A DNA stretch of 25,983 nucleotides, taken from positions 1 to 25,983 of IMG/VR virus record IMGVR_UViG_3300027974_000144. One strand, 5' to 3'. The stretch's first letter is position 1. Each line of letters begins with the position of its first letter. Of this stretch, positions 17,179 to 23,988 are shown in pieces. Origin of the DNA: a virus. A model generated the notes under the pieces. It ran no database searches. It worked only from the letters and a program-made list of their open reading frames with translations, and was not told the origin of the DNA. Position numbers and translations under genes: made by a program.

Positions 17179-17858
17179 ATCTTTACGATGACTTCGGTCA
17201 CGTAGCGACAGACATATTAAAAATATGCACCAAGTGCGGTAAGGCTAAGGACCTACTGAACTTTGGAATAAACTCTTCTAGGAGGAGCGGGATCCAGGAG
17301 ACATGCAAGGATTGCAAGGCTTTTTCAGAGAAGATGCACAGGGCGAATAACCCCGGAAAGTCTTCCGAAAAGTCAAAAAAATACTACATTTTGAACAGGG
17401 ACTCTATAATAGAGAGGGTCAAGCAGTACGCAGACGATAACTCGGAACTGTTAAAGCAAAAAAGAAAAGATTACTTCCAGCTGAATAAGGAGAGGTGGAA
17501 CCAGTATGGGAAGGACAGGGCTAAGATTGACCCGGTATACAGGATAAAGGTTCAGATGAGAAAGGTCCTGATCAAGGCGCTCAACGGGACCAGCAAGAGC
17601 AAGAAGACAGAGGATATCCTCGGATGCAGCTTCTCAGAATTCAAGGAATACATTGAGGATCAGTTCGATCCATGGATGAACTGGGACAATAAGGGCCTGT
17701 ACAACGGTGATTTTAATTATGGATGGGACATCGACCATATCGTGCCACTGTGCACAGCAAAAAGTCCAGAAGAAGTGTTATCTTTGAATCACTATACAAA
17801 TCTGCGCCCACTGTGCAGCCATGTCAATAGAAACATCAAAAGAGACAAGCATGAGTAA
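17142..17858 (+). CDS. HNH endonuclease with zinc ribbon, 238 residues
   Basis: Zinc ribbon at residues 29-58 (CTKCGKAK, then CKDCKA: C29, C32, C55, C58), a basic helical middle (ERVKQYADDNSELLKQKRKD), and a C-terminal HNH core with DIDHIVPL at about 196-203, NLRPL near 220 and a final N--IK. The D-H and N residues that bind metal are present. Such genes are free-standing selfish endonucleases in phages. The start at 17142 gives 28 residues before the ribbon, and upstream in-frame ATGs overlap the previous gene even more. It is wedged between fibre genes with overlaps at both ends. Confidence 0.85.
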   Translation: MQHTSNSTTFVVNLYDDFGHVATDILKICTKCGKAKDLLNFGINSSRRSGIQETCKDCKAFSEKMHRANNPGKSSEKSKKYYILNRDSIIERVKQYADDNSELLKQKRKDYFQLNKERWNQYGKDRAKIDPVYRIKVQMRKVLIKALNGTSKSKKTEDILGCSFSEFKEYIEDQFDPWMNWDNKGLYNGDFNYGWDIDHIVPLCTAKSPEEVLSLNHYTNLRPLCSHVNRNIKRDKHE

Positions 17859-19650
17859 CCTATTAGAGCAAGCAAGTTTAGTCCTTATCCCTTCCGGGTA
17901 TAAAGAGGACGTAGTATACAGCGAGATCCCACTAGACGGAAGCGGCGACATGGTCTTTACGCGCAGTTCCAACGGCACCCGAATAAATAGTGCGGGGTTG
18001 GTGGAGGTTGTGCCGTGGAATTTGGTGCAGTATAGTGAGGATTTTACAAATGCTGTATACAGTAAATACAATAATATAACGGCAACCGCAGACCAAACAA
18101 GCGCACCAAACGGAACTACTACCGCGGACAAAATAGGTCTATCAACTGCATCAACAACTTTTCCAAACCTTGCACAAGATGCGCAATACATTGTAGGTCA
18201 AGTTTATACATTTAGTGTTTATTTCAAAAAGAACACAGTAAATTTTGGTAAAATTCGAGTAGGTGGAACGGCTTTCGCTTCATCTACAAATAGCCCCTTA
18301 TTCAATCTGAATACTGGAGTAATTGTAAGCGGCACGGGAACGATTGAAAATGTTGGTGGTGGTTGGTATAGATGCACAATAACGGCAACGGCTGACACAA
18401 GTGCAGCAGGTGGGTTTGCAATTGATTTACCCGATTCAACTGGAGTTTGGAGTGGTTCAAGTGTTTATAATGTAAACGATTCTATTTTTGCGTGGGGCTT
18501 TATGTCAAACATCGGCTCAACCGCCAAGCCCTATTTTCCCACTACCGACCGCTTAAATGTTCCACGCCTAACTTATCAAAATGGCGGGGGCGGGTGTCCG
18601 AGTTTGCTGTTGGAGAAGCAGAGTACGAATGTCAATACTTATTCAGAGCAGTTTGATAATGTAGGTTGGAGTCTTTCGGGAGTTACAGTAAGCGCAAACC
18701 AAACAACAAGCCCAGACGGAACGCAAAATGCGGATAAATTAATTGAAAGTTCTGCAAATGTGTTGCACGAAATTTATCAAGCGCAATCGTTAACAAATGG
18801 AGTTACTTACACGAATACAATTTACGCCAAAAGTGCGGAACGAACACAAATAGCAATCAATTTTGTATCGGGTGGTTTTGGGCAAGGGGCAAATGTAATT
18901 GCAGATTTAAGTGCGGGAACATTGGGAACTGTCAGCAACTATGGAAGCGTTACGGGGTCAACTGCAACAATTACAAATGTTGGGAACGGATGGTATAGAA
19001 TTTCATTAACAATGACACCCGCAACGACTACAACTTTTTATGCAGATTATTCACCAGCATTAAACGGGAATATCACTTATCAAGGCAATGGCACAAGCGG
19101 AGTGTTTATATGGGGCGCACAGATTGAGCAAAGCACTTACCCCACATCCTACATAAACACCACATCAGCAAGTGCCACAAGGGTTAAAGATTTGGCTTAC
19201 AACACCAGCGCAACAAGTTTGATTGGTCAAAGCGAAGGAGTTTTATTTTGTGACTTTAATTTACCAAGTATTGAGAGCGATGTTGATTATCCATTTATTG
19301 TTGATTTATTTGGAAGTACGGGATATAGATTTGGTTTTGCTCGTTATCCTAATGGTGGAGTGCATATATATATGCAAAACAATTTTAGTGCACAATTTAC
19401 TTATAACACTACACAATTAACGGGTCGTTTCAAATTGGCATTGGGTTACAAGGCAAATGATTGTGTAATTTATTTGAATGGTACATTATTGCAAACAATA
19501 ACAAGTGCAACAATACCCGCAACGAGTGGTATTGCATTTAATGCCATTGATAACAATGGTGCTTATAATAGTCAATCACAAATTAACCAATGCGTCCTAT
19601 TCAAAACCCGCCTAACAAACGCAGAACTTGCCTCACTCACAACCTTATGA
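17851..19650 (+). CDS. Large tail fibre or receptor-binding protein with carbohydrate-binding-like domains, 599 residues
   Basis: I start it at the ATG at 17851 (MSNLLEQASLVLIPSGYKED); 17821 would lie deep in the HNH gene. The opening LVLIPSGYKEDVVYSEIPLD followed by GDMVFTRSSNGTR is a hallmark of fibres in Bacteroidota phages. Two domains of about 200 residues follow, each starting in the form YSE-F--- and running through T---Q--SP-GT--ADK; they look like carbohydrate-binding jelly rolls. The last 150 residues (EGVLFCDFNLPS, then LALGYKANDCVIYLNGTLLQ) resemble a LamG/concanavalin-type lectin fold. After the first 60 codons the DNA becomes AT-rich, as in the other fibre gene, so the sugar-binding part may be exchanged between phages. 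Confidence 0.82.
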   Translation: MSNLLEQASLVLIPSGYKEDVVYSEIPLDGSGDMVFTRSSNGTRINSAGLVEVVPWNLVQYSEDFTNAVYSKYNNITATADQTSAPNGTTTADKIGLSTASTTFPNLAQDAQYIVGQVYTFSVYFKKNTVNFGKIRVGGTAFASSTNSPLFNLNTGVIVSGTGTIENVGGGWYRCTITATADTSAAGGFAIDLPDSTGVWSGSSVYNVNDSIFAWGFMSNIGSTAKPYFPTTDRLNVPRLTYQNGGGGCPSLLLEKQSTNVNTYSEQFDNVGWSLSGVTVSANQTTSPDGTQNADKLIESSANVLHEIYQAQSLTNGVTYTNTIYAKSAERTQIAINFVSGGFGQGANVIADLSAGTLGTVSNYGSVTGSTATITNVGNGWYRISLTMTPATTTTFYADYSPALNGNITYQGNGTSGVFIWGAQIEQSTYPTSYINTTSASATRVKDLAYNTSATSLIGQSEGVLFCDFNLPSIESDVDYPFIVDLFGSTGYRFGFARYPNGGVHIYMQNNFSAQFTYNTTQLTGRFKLALGYKANDCVIYLNGTLLQTITSATIPATSGIAFNAIDNNGAYNSQSQINQCVLFKTRLTNAELASLTTL

Positions 19651-20012
19651 AAACCTTTTTGAAATTCGAGTTCACCCCTACACAATGGGCAAACCTTCGC
19701 AAGTTAATAGAAACAACTACAACCACACCCGACGGAGAGCAAACGACTTGGGTTAATTGTGCAGTTGTTGAGATAGGATTTATTGTAATTACCCCCGCCG
19801 TAATGGACGGAATGGAGGTAGTAACACCAGCAGTCCTATCAAAGAAATGGGCGGTTGATATTCTATTCTACACCGAAGTGCCAACCGAGTTTGCAAAGTA
19901 TGCTGTATGGCCCGAGTCGGGTGTGCATACATTCCAAGGATGCGAGTCCATGTACATGGAAAATTTCTATACTAAGTTCCCAGATAAAAAGCCAAATGAT
20001 CCAGCAAACTGA
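19647..20012 (+). CDS. Hypothetical protein downstream of the fibre, 121 residues
   Basis: ATG at 19647 overlaps the fibre stop as ATGA. Starts MKTFLKFEFTPTQWANLRKL; the strand-rich middle (VNCAVVEIGFIVITPAVMDG, then KKWAVDILFYTEVP) and the last part HTFQGCESMYMENFYTKFPD suggest a compact soluble protein. Its place directly behind a receptor-binding protein suits a fibre chaperone or assembly factor, but no family is recognised. Base composition returns to that of the backbone genes within it. Confidence 0.7.
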   Translation: MKTFLKFEFTPTQWANLRKLIETTTTTPDGEQTTWVNCAVVEIGFIVITPAVMDGMEVVTPAVLSKKWAVDILFYTEVPTEFAKYAVWPESGVHTFQGCESMYMENFYTKFPDKKPNDPAN

Positions 20013-20175
20013 CTCAGTAGCTAATACCCTCACAACAATTACGGGGGTCGCAGCCGTAGCATCTTTCGCCACGGCATGGCAGCCAATTATATCAATGATC
20101 GTTGGAGTGATCGGTTGCATCTCCGGTATACTAGCATGCGTTTACTACGTTAAAGGAATTATAAAAAAGAACTGA
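19996..20175 (+). CDS. Holin candidate or small membrane protein, 59 residues
   Basis: Reads MIQQTDSVANTLTTITGVAA, then two hydrophobic segments: VAAVASFATAW (about 18-28) and PIISMIVGVIGCISGILACVYYV (about 30-53), ending GIIKKN. Size, two membrane segments and a basic C-terminus are those of class II holins, and it lies in a run of small lysis-like genes. It overlaps the previous gene by 17 bases and its TGA overlaps the next ATG. Confidence 0.6.
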   Translation: MIQQTDSVANTLTTITGVAAVASFATAWQPIISMIVGVIGCISGILACVYYVKGIIKKN

Positions 20176-20297
20176 TGGCGGCCAAGGTAAAATCAAACGT
20201 CTCGACCTTTCGTTCTAAGCCACGAGTTAAACTTCGTAGGCATACCAAGCACGTGAACAAGCACAAGAGTAAAAAGGCTAACGTAGGACAAGGATGA
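20175..20297 (+). CDS. Very basic 40-residue protein
   Basis: Reads MAAKVKSNVSTFRSKPRVKL followed by RRHTKHVNKHKSKK and ends NVGQG. More than a third of the residues are K, R or H. TGATG overlap upstream and ATGA overlap downstream show that it belongs to the operon. I have seen comparable small K/S-rich proteins (SKPRVKR-, HSKTK) in Bacteroidota phages. It may bind nucleic acid; no function is known. Confidence 0.65.
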   Translation: MAAKVKSNVSTFRSKPRVKLRRHTKHVNKHKSKKANVGQG

Positions 20298-20380
20298 AAG
20301 ACGCTTGCTACACCAAAGTAAAGGCCGAGAAGTCAAGAGTGGGAATGGGTTCACGGGTTAGCAATGTAAAGAGGAAATGA
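20294..20380 (+). CDS. 28-residue conserved peptide
   Basis: Reads MKDACYTKVKAEKSRVGMGS followed by RVSNVKRK. The C-Y-x-K-V-K-A opening and the R-x-S-x-x-V-K-x-R-K ending match a short protein type widespread in phages (CY-KVK--Y---PSA-AS---KCRK), here without the second cysteine. It is fixed by ATGA overlaps at both ends. Confidence 0.6.
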   Translation: MKDACYTKVKAEKSRVGMGSRVSNVKRK

Positions 20381-20634
20381 GCACCGTTGCATCAACATTT
20401 GTAGACAAGTTAAAGGACCAGTCCTTTACCATCATACTTATGATCGGTGGTCTTTATTACCAGAACCAGATATTCGAGTCAGAGATTACCAGATACAACA
20501 AGGTAGTAAACGAGAAGCAAGAGTACATCAACATGATCGTCGACGCTGAGAGAGAGCGCATGATCACAAGAGAGAAGTACTTGATGGAACAGCGTGACCA
20601 GTTTATTGAAATGCTAAAGGAAAATCAAAAGTGA
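20377..20634 (+). CDS. Membrane-anchored coiled-coil protein, 85 residues
   Basis: A short hydrophobic stretch FTIILMIGGLYYQNQIF (about 17-33) is followed by a long charged helix (YNKVVNEKQEYINMIVDAER, then ERMITREKYLMEQRDQFIEM) with heptad character. An N-terminal anchor plus periplasmic or cytoplasmic coiled coil recalls Rz-type inner-membrane spanins, but also other phage membrane proteins. It sits among holin-like genes, which supports a lysis role. Confidence 0.65.
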   Translation: MSTVASTFVDKLKDQSFTIILMIGGLYYQNQIFESEITRYNKVVNEKQEYINMIVDAERERMITREKYLMEQRDQFIEMLKENQK

Positions 20635-20741
20635 TGCTACAGGGTTTCTTGTTCGGGCTATTATTCATTACCTTTACAATCGGAATTTCATACATTATAG
20701 GAGAGTACTTAGATGGCAAAGATTACAGGGAAAAACACTAG
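20634..20741 (+). CDS. Single-span membrane peptide, 35 residues
   Basis: Reads MLQGFLFGLLFITFTIGISY followed by IIGEYLDGKDYREKH. Residues 3-22 form one membrane helix and the rest is polar. TGATG joins it to the previous gene, and its end overlaps the next gene by 29 bases. Size and topology resemble single-span lysis peptides or holin regulators. Confidence 0.55.
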   Translation: MLQGFLFGLLFITFTIGISYIIGEYLDGKDYREKH

Positions 20742-20982
20742 ACCGGGCAGCAACAAGGCCACAGGCAGAGACTACTCTAAGGAGAAGGCATACCAGTCTA
20801 GCCCTGCACGCAACAAGTACAGGGCTGAGCTTAACGCTGAGGCACGAGAGCGAGGCATCTACGGTAAGCGAGCAGCCATGTCGAAAGACCTTTCTCACAA
20901 GAAGGACGGGAAGATGGTACTAGAGAGCAAGTCTCTCAACAGGGCTAGAAACGGAAGCGGGTCCAAGTCGACAAAGAAATAA
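20713..20982 (+). CDS. Conserved small phage protein of HNH-like pattern, 89 residues
   Basis: Reads MAKITGKNTRPGSNKATGRD, then YSKEKAYQSSPARNKYRAEL, ending in KSLNRARNGSGSKSTKK. The scheme DY-K---Y-SSP--K--RA--N, then D-SH--G and N-R---G is common in phages; the SH and NR pairs recall parts of HNH nucleases, but the metal site is incomplete. It is very basic and likely binds DNA or the virion. No activity can be claimed. Confidence 0.7.
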   Translation: MAKITGKNTRPGSNKATGRDYSKEKAYQSSPARNKYRAELNAEARERGIYGKRAAMSKDLSHKKDGKMVLESKSLNRARNGSGSKSTKK

Positions 20983-20987
20983 CCAAC

Positions 20988-21167
20988 ATGTTCAGGCCGC
21001 CGACCAAATACTCCGAGTATCTTGCAGACATAAGAAAGTCTATAGACTATATATTAAAAAAAGTAAACACCAAGGGGTACACTGGTTCTTTTACTGTTCA
21101 AGGAGAGACCTGGAACACTACAAGGACTATATATGTTAAAGATGGAATTATCACCGATGTTGTGTAA
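20988..21167 (+). CDS. Hypothetical protein, 59 residues
   Basis: Reads MFRPPTKYSEYLADIRKSID, then KKVNTKGYTGSFTVQGETWN and ends IYVKDGIITDVV: a helix followed by two beta hairpins. It starts 5 bases after the previous stop. Its stop codon TAA is also the first part of the next promoter TAACTTTG. No family is recognised. Confidence 0.65.
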   Translation: MFRPPTKYSEYLADIRKSIDYILKKVNTKGYTGSFTVQGETWNTTRTIYVKDGIITDVV

Positions 21168-21172
21168 CTTTG
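21165..21172 (+). promoter_or_regulatory. Promoter TAACTTTG overlapping a stop codon
   Basis: TAACTTTG fits TAnnTTTG; five bases (CATCA) separate it from ATG at 21178. The first three bases are the stop of the preceding gene. It supports the shorter start of the holin candidate. Confidence 0.55.
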
Positions 21173-21177
21173 CATCA

Positions 21178-21408
21178 ATGAAAAATATTATGGAGATGTT
21201 CAAGGGTGACAAGGGCGAGATTTCGTCTAAGCGTGTAGTGGGTATTGTGGGTGCACTTGTATTGTTTGCGACCATGGCACACAACAGCTTGAGCCCACAG
21301 GAGATCGCTCCTAGCAAGGACCTAGTAGCCGCGGTTGAGTTTGTGGTGATCGCATGCCTTGGATTTACAAGCATCGACAAGTTTGCAAATAAAAATGAGC
21401 AAGGATAA
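21178..21408 (+). CDS. Holin candidate, 76 residues
   Basis: Starts MKNIMEMFKGDKGEISSKRV. Two membrane segments, VGIVGALVLFATMAHNSL (about 21-38) and LVAAVEFVVIACLGFTSI (about 47-64), and a C-terminal DKFANKNEQG give the topology of many Bacteroidota phage holins, where the second helix ends in a -LG---V-KF pattern. I chose 21178 over 21133 because of the promoter and because the longer form would have the promoter inside its coding region. It would form the membrane hole that lets the YkuD-like enzyme reach the cell wall. Confidence 0.65.
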   Translation: MKNIMEMFKGDKGEISSKRVVGIVGALVLFATMAHNSLSPQEIAPSKDLVAAVEFVVIACLGFTSIDKFANKNEQG

Positions 21409-21685
21409 GCCAATACCAAAGACTACCACCGGAAAGGGTGCCAACTACTTGCCAACGAGCAAGGGTGCCGGCATGACTGCCAAGGGAGTAGCAGCGTATC
21501 GCAAGGCCAATCCAGGATCAAAGCTAAAGACTGCTGTAACGGGCAAGGTAAAGCCAGGCAGTGCAGACGCAAATAGACGCAAGTCATTCTGTGCTCGCAG
21601 CGCTGGACAGATGAAGATGTTCCCAGCCGCGGCAAACGACCCGAACTCACGCCTCAGGCAGGCACGTAAAAGATGGAAATGTTAA
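21395..21685 (+). CDS. Conserved small phage protein (DUF6321-like), 96 residues
   Basis: Contains GAGMTAKGVAAYRKANPGSK, then ADANRRKSFCARSAGQMKMF and ends RLRQARKRWKC. The order GG-TAKGR--YN----, R-SFCARM-G, ALRKWKC is that of a family found in many tailed phages, known to me as DUF6321, with no function assigned. The C-terminal cysteine and the SFCAR cysteine are kept. It overlaps the holin candidate by 14 bases. Confidence 0.85.
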   Translation: MSKDKPIPKTTTGKGANYLPTSKGAGMTAKGVAAYRKANPGSKLKTAVTGKVKPGSADANRRKSFCARSAGQMKMFPAAANDPNSRLRQARKRWKC

Positions 21686-21689
21686 GACT

Positions 21690-21848
21690 ATGAAAAAGAA
21701 AACTATATCAGAGTACGGTGGAATGGAAAAGTACACCTCAAAGAAGGCCATGGTAAAACATGAGAAGACCGAAAGCAAAAAAGTTGAGAAGAAAGAGGGT
21801 GCATCTTACGCCAAGAAAATGGCAGCACCTAAAATGAAGAAAAAGTAA
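21690..21848 (+). CDS. Lysine-rich small protein, 52 residues
   Basis: Reads MKKKTISEYGGMEKYTSKKA, then a K/E-rich helix and ends YAKKMAAPKMKKK. Nearly 40 percent of the residues are lysine. It is joined to the next gene by a one-base overlap (TAATG). Likely disordered or helical when bound to DNA. No function is known. Confidence 0.65.
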   Translation: MKKKTISEYGGMEKYTSKKAMVKHEKTESKKVEKKEGASYAKKMAAPKMKKK

Positions 21849-22024
21849 TGTACGGAACCAAGAAAGAACGCAGCTCTATGGCCAAGAAGGCTGTTGCTGG
21901 TAAGGATATTGGTAAGAAAGGACCTGGATTTGCCAAGATTGTCGAAAAGGCAAAAGGTAAATATGGTAAAGAAGCCGCCACTAAAATTGCAGCCGCTGCA
22001 ATGTGGAAGAAGTTAAAGAAATGA
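21848..22024 (+). CDS. Conserved basic small phage protein, 58 residues
   Basis: Contains VAGKDIGKKGPGFAKIVEKA, KGKYGKEAATKIAAAAMWKK and ends LKK. GKDIGK-G-GF-KI--KA--KYG---A-K-A-A-----L is a pattern common in phages of many hosts, with unknown role. The C-terminal helix is strongly amphipathic and basic. Start shared with the previous stop and ATGA overlap with the next gene. Confidence 0.75.
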   Translation: MYGTKKERSSMAKKAVAGKDIGKKGPGFAKIVEKAKGKYGKEAATKIAAAAMWKKLKK

Positions 22025-22431
22025 TTAAATACGCTGTCGCCATCCTTCTTTTAACATCATGCAGTGCGAGCTGGCACCTTAAGCGTGCAATAAAGAAAGA
22101 CCCATCACTACTCTTGAGTAGGGATACGGTCCTTGTTCATGACACCCAGTTTGTAACAAAGGAAAGGATGCTAACAGATAGCTTCTTTACCACATGCTAC
22201 GATACAGTAGTAATGGAGGACAGCTTTGTGTATACCAAGGTGATCCGACATGACAATGTGATCAAGGTGTACACCAAGTGCAAGTCAGACACCGTACGTA
22301 TTACTACTAAGATCCCGTTTAAGATGCCTCCAACAGTATCGTACAAGAACGATCCTTTCTGGAAATCTTTGGCAATTGCGTTTGGAACCTTGTTATTGTT
22401 AATTATTATCATTAGATTTGTACTTAAATGA
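22021..22431 (+). CDS. Lipoprotein with C-terminal membrane helix, candidate u-spanin, 136 residues
   Basis: The start at 22021 overlaps the previous stop; the upstream ATG at 22003 lies in that gene. The N-terminus MIKYAVAILLLTSCSASWHL is a lipoprotein signal with lipobox LTSC (C14 would be lipidated). The middle is beta-rich with repeated D-T-V motifs (SRDTVLVHDTQFV, CKSDTVRITTKI). The C-terminus WKSLAIAFGTLLLLIIIIRF is a membrane helix followed by VLK. Outer-membrane lipid at one end and inner-membrane helix at the other is the topology of unimolecular spanins, which fuse the two membranes in the last step of lysis. No homology to a proven spanin is claimed. Confidence 0.7.
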   Translation: MIKYAVAILLLTSCSASWHLKRAIKKDPSLLLSRDTVLVHDTQFVTKERMLTDSFFTTCYDTVVMEDSFVYTKVIRHDNVIKVYTKCKSDTVRITTKIPFKMPPTVSYKNDPFWKSLAIAFGTLLLLIIIIRFVLK

Positions 22432-22676
22432 AATCGTTAGAAACACAAGAATTAGAAGACCTAAGATCTTTAAGCTCAATGGTAAAGTCCTTAAAGGAGG
22501 AGATCGCTGACATTGAGATTAACTTGTCTCGCTTGAACAACAAGAAGCCAATGTTGATCTATGACATTGAGAATGCTGCAGAGGAATTGACAAAGCTACA
22601 AGGTGAATTGCAAGAGAAGTACGGTAACGTTGTTATCGATTTAAACACAGGAGAAATAAAAGATGGCCAATATTAA
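22428..22676 (+). CDS. Coiled-coil protein, 82 residues
   Basis: Residues 5-65 form one long heptad-bearing helix (ELEDLRSLSSMVKSLKEEIA, then NAAEELTKLQGELQEKYG) and the end is VVIDLNTGEIKDGQY. I know this type (DL----------D---L-R-------Y- followed by -KYG-V-ID--TGEI) from other Bacteroidota phages next to the spanin-like gene. ATGA overlap with that gene. The role is unknown. Confidence 0.75.
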   Translation: MKSLETQELEDLRSLSSMVKSLKEEIADIEINLSRLNNKKPMLIYDIENAAEELTKLQGELQEKYGNVVIDLNTGEIKDGQY

Positions 22677-22926
22677 TACTTATCCAGTAGACACCGCACT
22701 GGTGGGTACTGAGAAACTTTTGATGTCTAACACGCCAGCTGGCGATGCGACATACAACACTACTGTTGCGGCAGTTGCTGTATACACATTCGGAGCAGGA
22801 GCTCCTAAGGTTACACAAGCTCAGAGACTCGCTATTGTATCTCCAGTTGTCGGTCAGTTGGTTTACCAGACAGACTTGACAGAGGGAACGTATCAGTACA
22901 AGTCTACGGGCTGGGTTGCGTTATGA
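22663..22926 (+). CDS. Small structural protein with fibre-tip-like end, 87 residues
   Basis: Starts MANINTYPVDTALVGTEKLL, then an alanine-rich stretch, then PKVTQAQRLAIVSPVVGQLV, ending YQYKSTGWVAL. A pattern like RLAI-SP--GQLVYQTD---G-Y-Y---GW is widespread in phage and bacterial fibre or collar proteins and forms a small beta domain at their ends. It overlaps the coiled-coil gene by 14 bases and the next gene by 4. Confidence 0.72.
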   Translation: MANINTYPVDTALVGTEKLLMSNTPAGDATYNTTVAAVAVYTFGAGAPKVTQAQRLAIVSPVVGQLVYQTDLTEGTYQYKSTGWVAL

Positions 22927-23144
22927 TCGTAAGGAAGGTATCTATAGGCCAGGACTACAAGTCTGATGCCATGCACTATGTGCTTGGTCAGGACGTGCTG
23001 CGTGGCGAGTACAAGATATCTCTTATGCTATTAAAGGACGACGGGACCGTTGACGTTTGGATCAAGAATGCCTCTGGTATGTTGCTTTGGAAGACCTTCA
23101 ACAGCAACATGCCAATCTCAATTGAATACGATATAGACTTTTAA
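22923..23144 (+). CDS. Hypothetical protein, 73 residues
   Basis: Reads MIVRKVSIGQDYKSDAMHYV, then a strand pair (EYKISLMLLKDDGTVDVWIK) and ends SIEYDIDF. The opening V--V--G-D-K--AM-Y--GQ is familiar from Bacteroidota phages between the fibre and terminase genes. Small soluble protein of unknown role. Confidence 0.72.
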   Translation: MIVRKVSIGQDYKSDAMHYVLGQDVLRGEYKISLMLLKDDGTVDVWIKNASGMLLWKTFNSNMPISIEYDIDF

Positions 23145-23149
23145 ATAAA

Positions 23150-23707
23150 ATGAAATCACCGCTCTACTTTGTGGTAGAGCCTGTTGGCGACAAGCTTTAC
23201 GACAGCACAACAGATTACGGGCTCATACTGAGCTCATCAAAGGAGGACCACACAGCAACCAATCGATTTGCTACGGTCATCGCCACTCCGATCGGTTACA
23301 CTGGGGAGATAGTCCCCGGCGACACACTCATGGTTCACCATAATGTATTCAGAAAGTACTTCGACGTGCGTGGTAAAGAGAAGTACGGGCCGTCTCACTT
23401 TAGGGACAGTACCTTCTTTATCGACTTCGACCAGTTTTTTTTATACAAGCACGATGATGTTTGGAAGGCACCGCACCCGTACTGCATGGTCAAGCCATTG
23501 GATAATGATAACTCCACTATTATCAAGAGCACCGACATGGAGAAGCCGCTGGTCGGTATCCTTAAGTACGGAAACGAGTACCTTTACTCTAAGGGACTGA
23601 AGGACGGTGACACGATCAGTTTCCAGCCGGAGAGCGAGTACCCGTTCACAGTGGACGGGGAGAAGCTGTACCGGATGCTTAGTAAGAACATATGCGTAGC
23701 CTTATGA
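23150..23707 (+). CDS. Two-domain protein with GroES-like features, 185 residues
   Basis: Residues about 5-100 and 110-185 each follow the order of GroES strands. In the first: YFVVEPVGD, YGLILSSS, FATVIATPIG, EIVPGDTLMVHHN, STFFIDFDQFFLYK. In the second: YCMVKPLDND, PLVGILKYGN, LKDGDTISFQPES, KLYRMLSKNICVAL. PGDTLMVHHNVF and DGDTISF match the GD-V-F turn of the barrel. I recall such proteins in other large phages just before the packaging genes. The fold is inferred; a mobile loop able to bind GroEL is not clear, so it may only share the barrel. It would be a second candidate partner for the phage GroEL. Confidence 0.55.
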   Translation: MKSPLYFVVEPVGDKLYDSTTDYGLILSSSKEDHTATNRFATVIATPIGYTGEIVPGDTLMVHHNVFRKYFDVRGKEKYGPSHFRDSTFFIDFDQFFLYKHDDVWKAPHPYCMVKPLDNDNSTIIKSTDMEKPLVGILKYGNEYLYSKGLKDGDTISFQPESEYPFTVDGEKLYRMLSKNICVAL

Positions 23708-23988
23708 CGGAGAAAGAATTCAAAGAGAAGATTATTGATGCCGCAGAGAAGGCTATACACGAGCTTATTGCAGTGGCCAAGGAGCCGATCCTTAACAACA
23801 ACTCTGAGACGGACCTGTCTGCTGACAAGCTAAAGAACGCTGCAGCTACCAAGAAGCTAGCCATTATGGACGCATTCGACATCCTAAAGAGGATACAGGA
23901 GGAGCGTGCCATGATCGATACGCCGGAGACCAAGGTATCTGCATCGGTTGACAATAAAAAGGGTTTTGCAGAAAGATTCTCTAAATGA
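23704..23988 (+). CDS. Candidate terminase small subunit, 94 residues
   Basis: Start at 23704 (MTEKEFKEKIIDAAEKAIHE) overlaps the previous stop as ATGA; an upstream in-frame ATG at 23692 is possible. The protein is helical, with a middle DLSADKLKNAAATKKLAIMD and then FDILKRIQEERAMID, and ends GFAERFSK. It lies directly before the terminase large subunit with an ATGA overlap. A short helical protein in this place is usually TerS, which recognises phage DNA for packaging, but no helix-turn-helix is obvious, so the call rests on position. Confidence 0.5.
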   Translation: MTEKEFKEKIIDAAEKAIHELIAVAKEPILNNNSETDLSADKLKNAAATKKLAIMDAFDILKRIQEERAMIDTPETKVSASVDNKKGFAERFSK

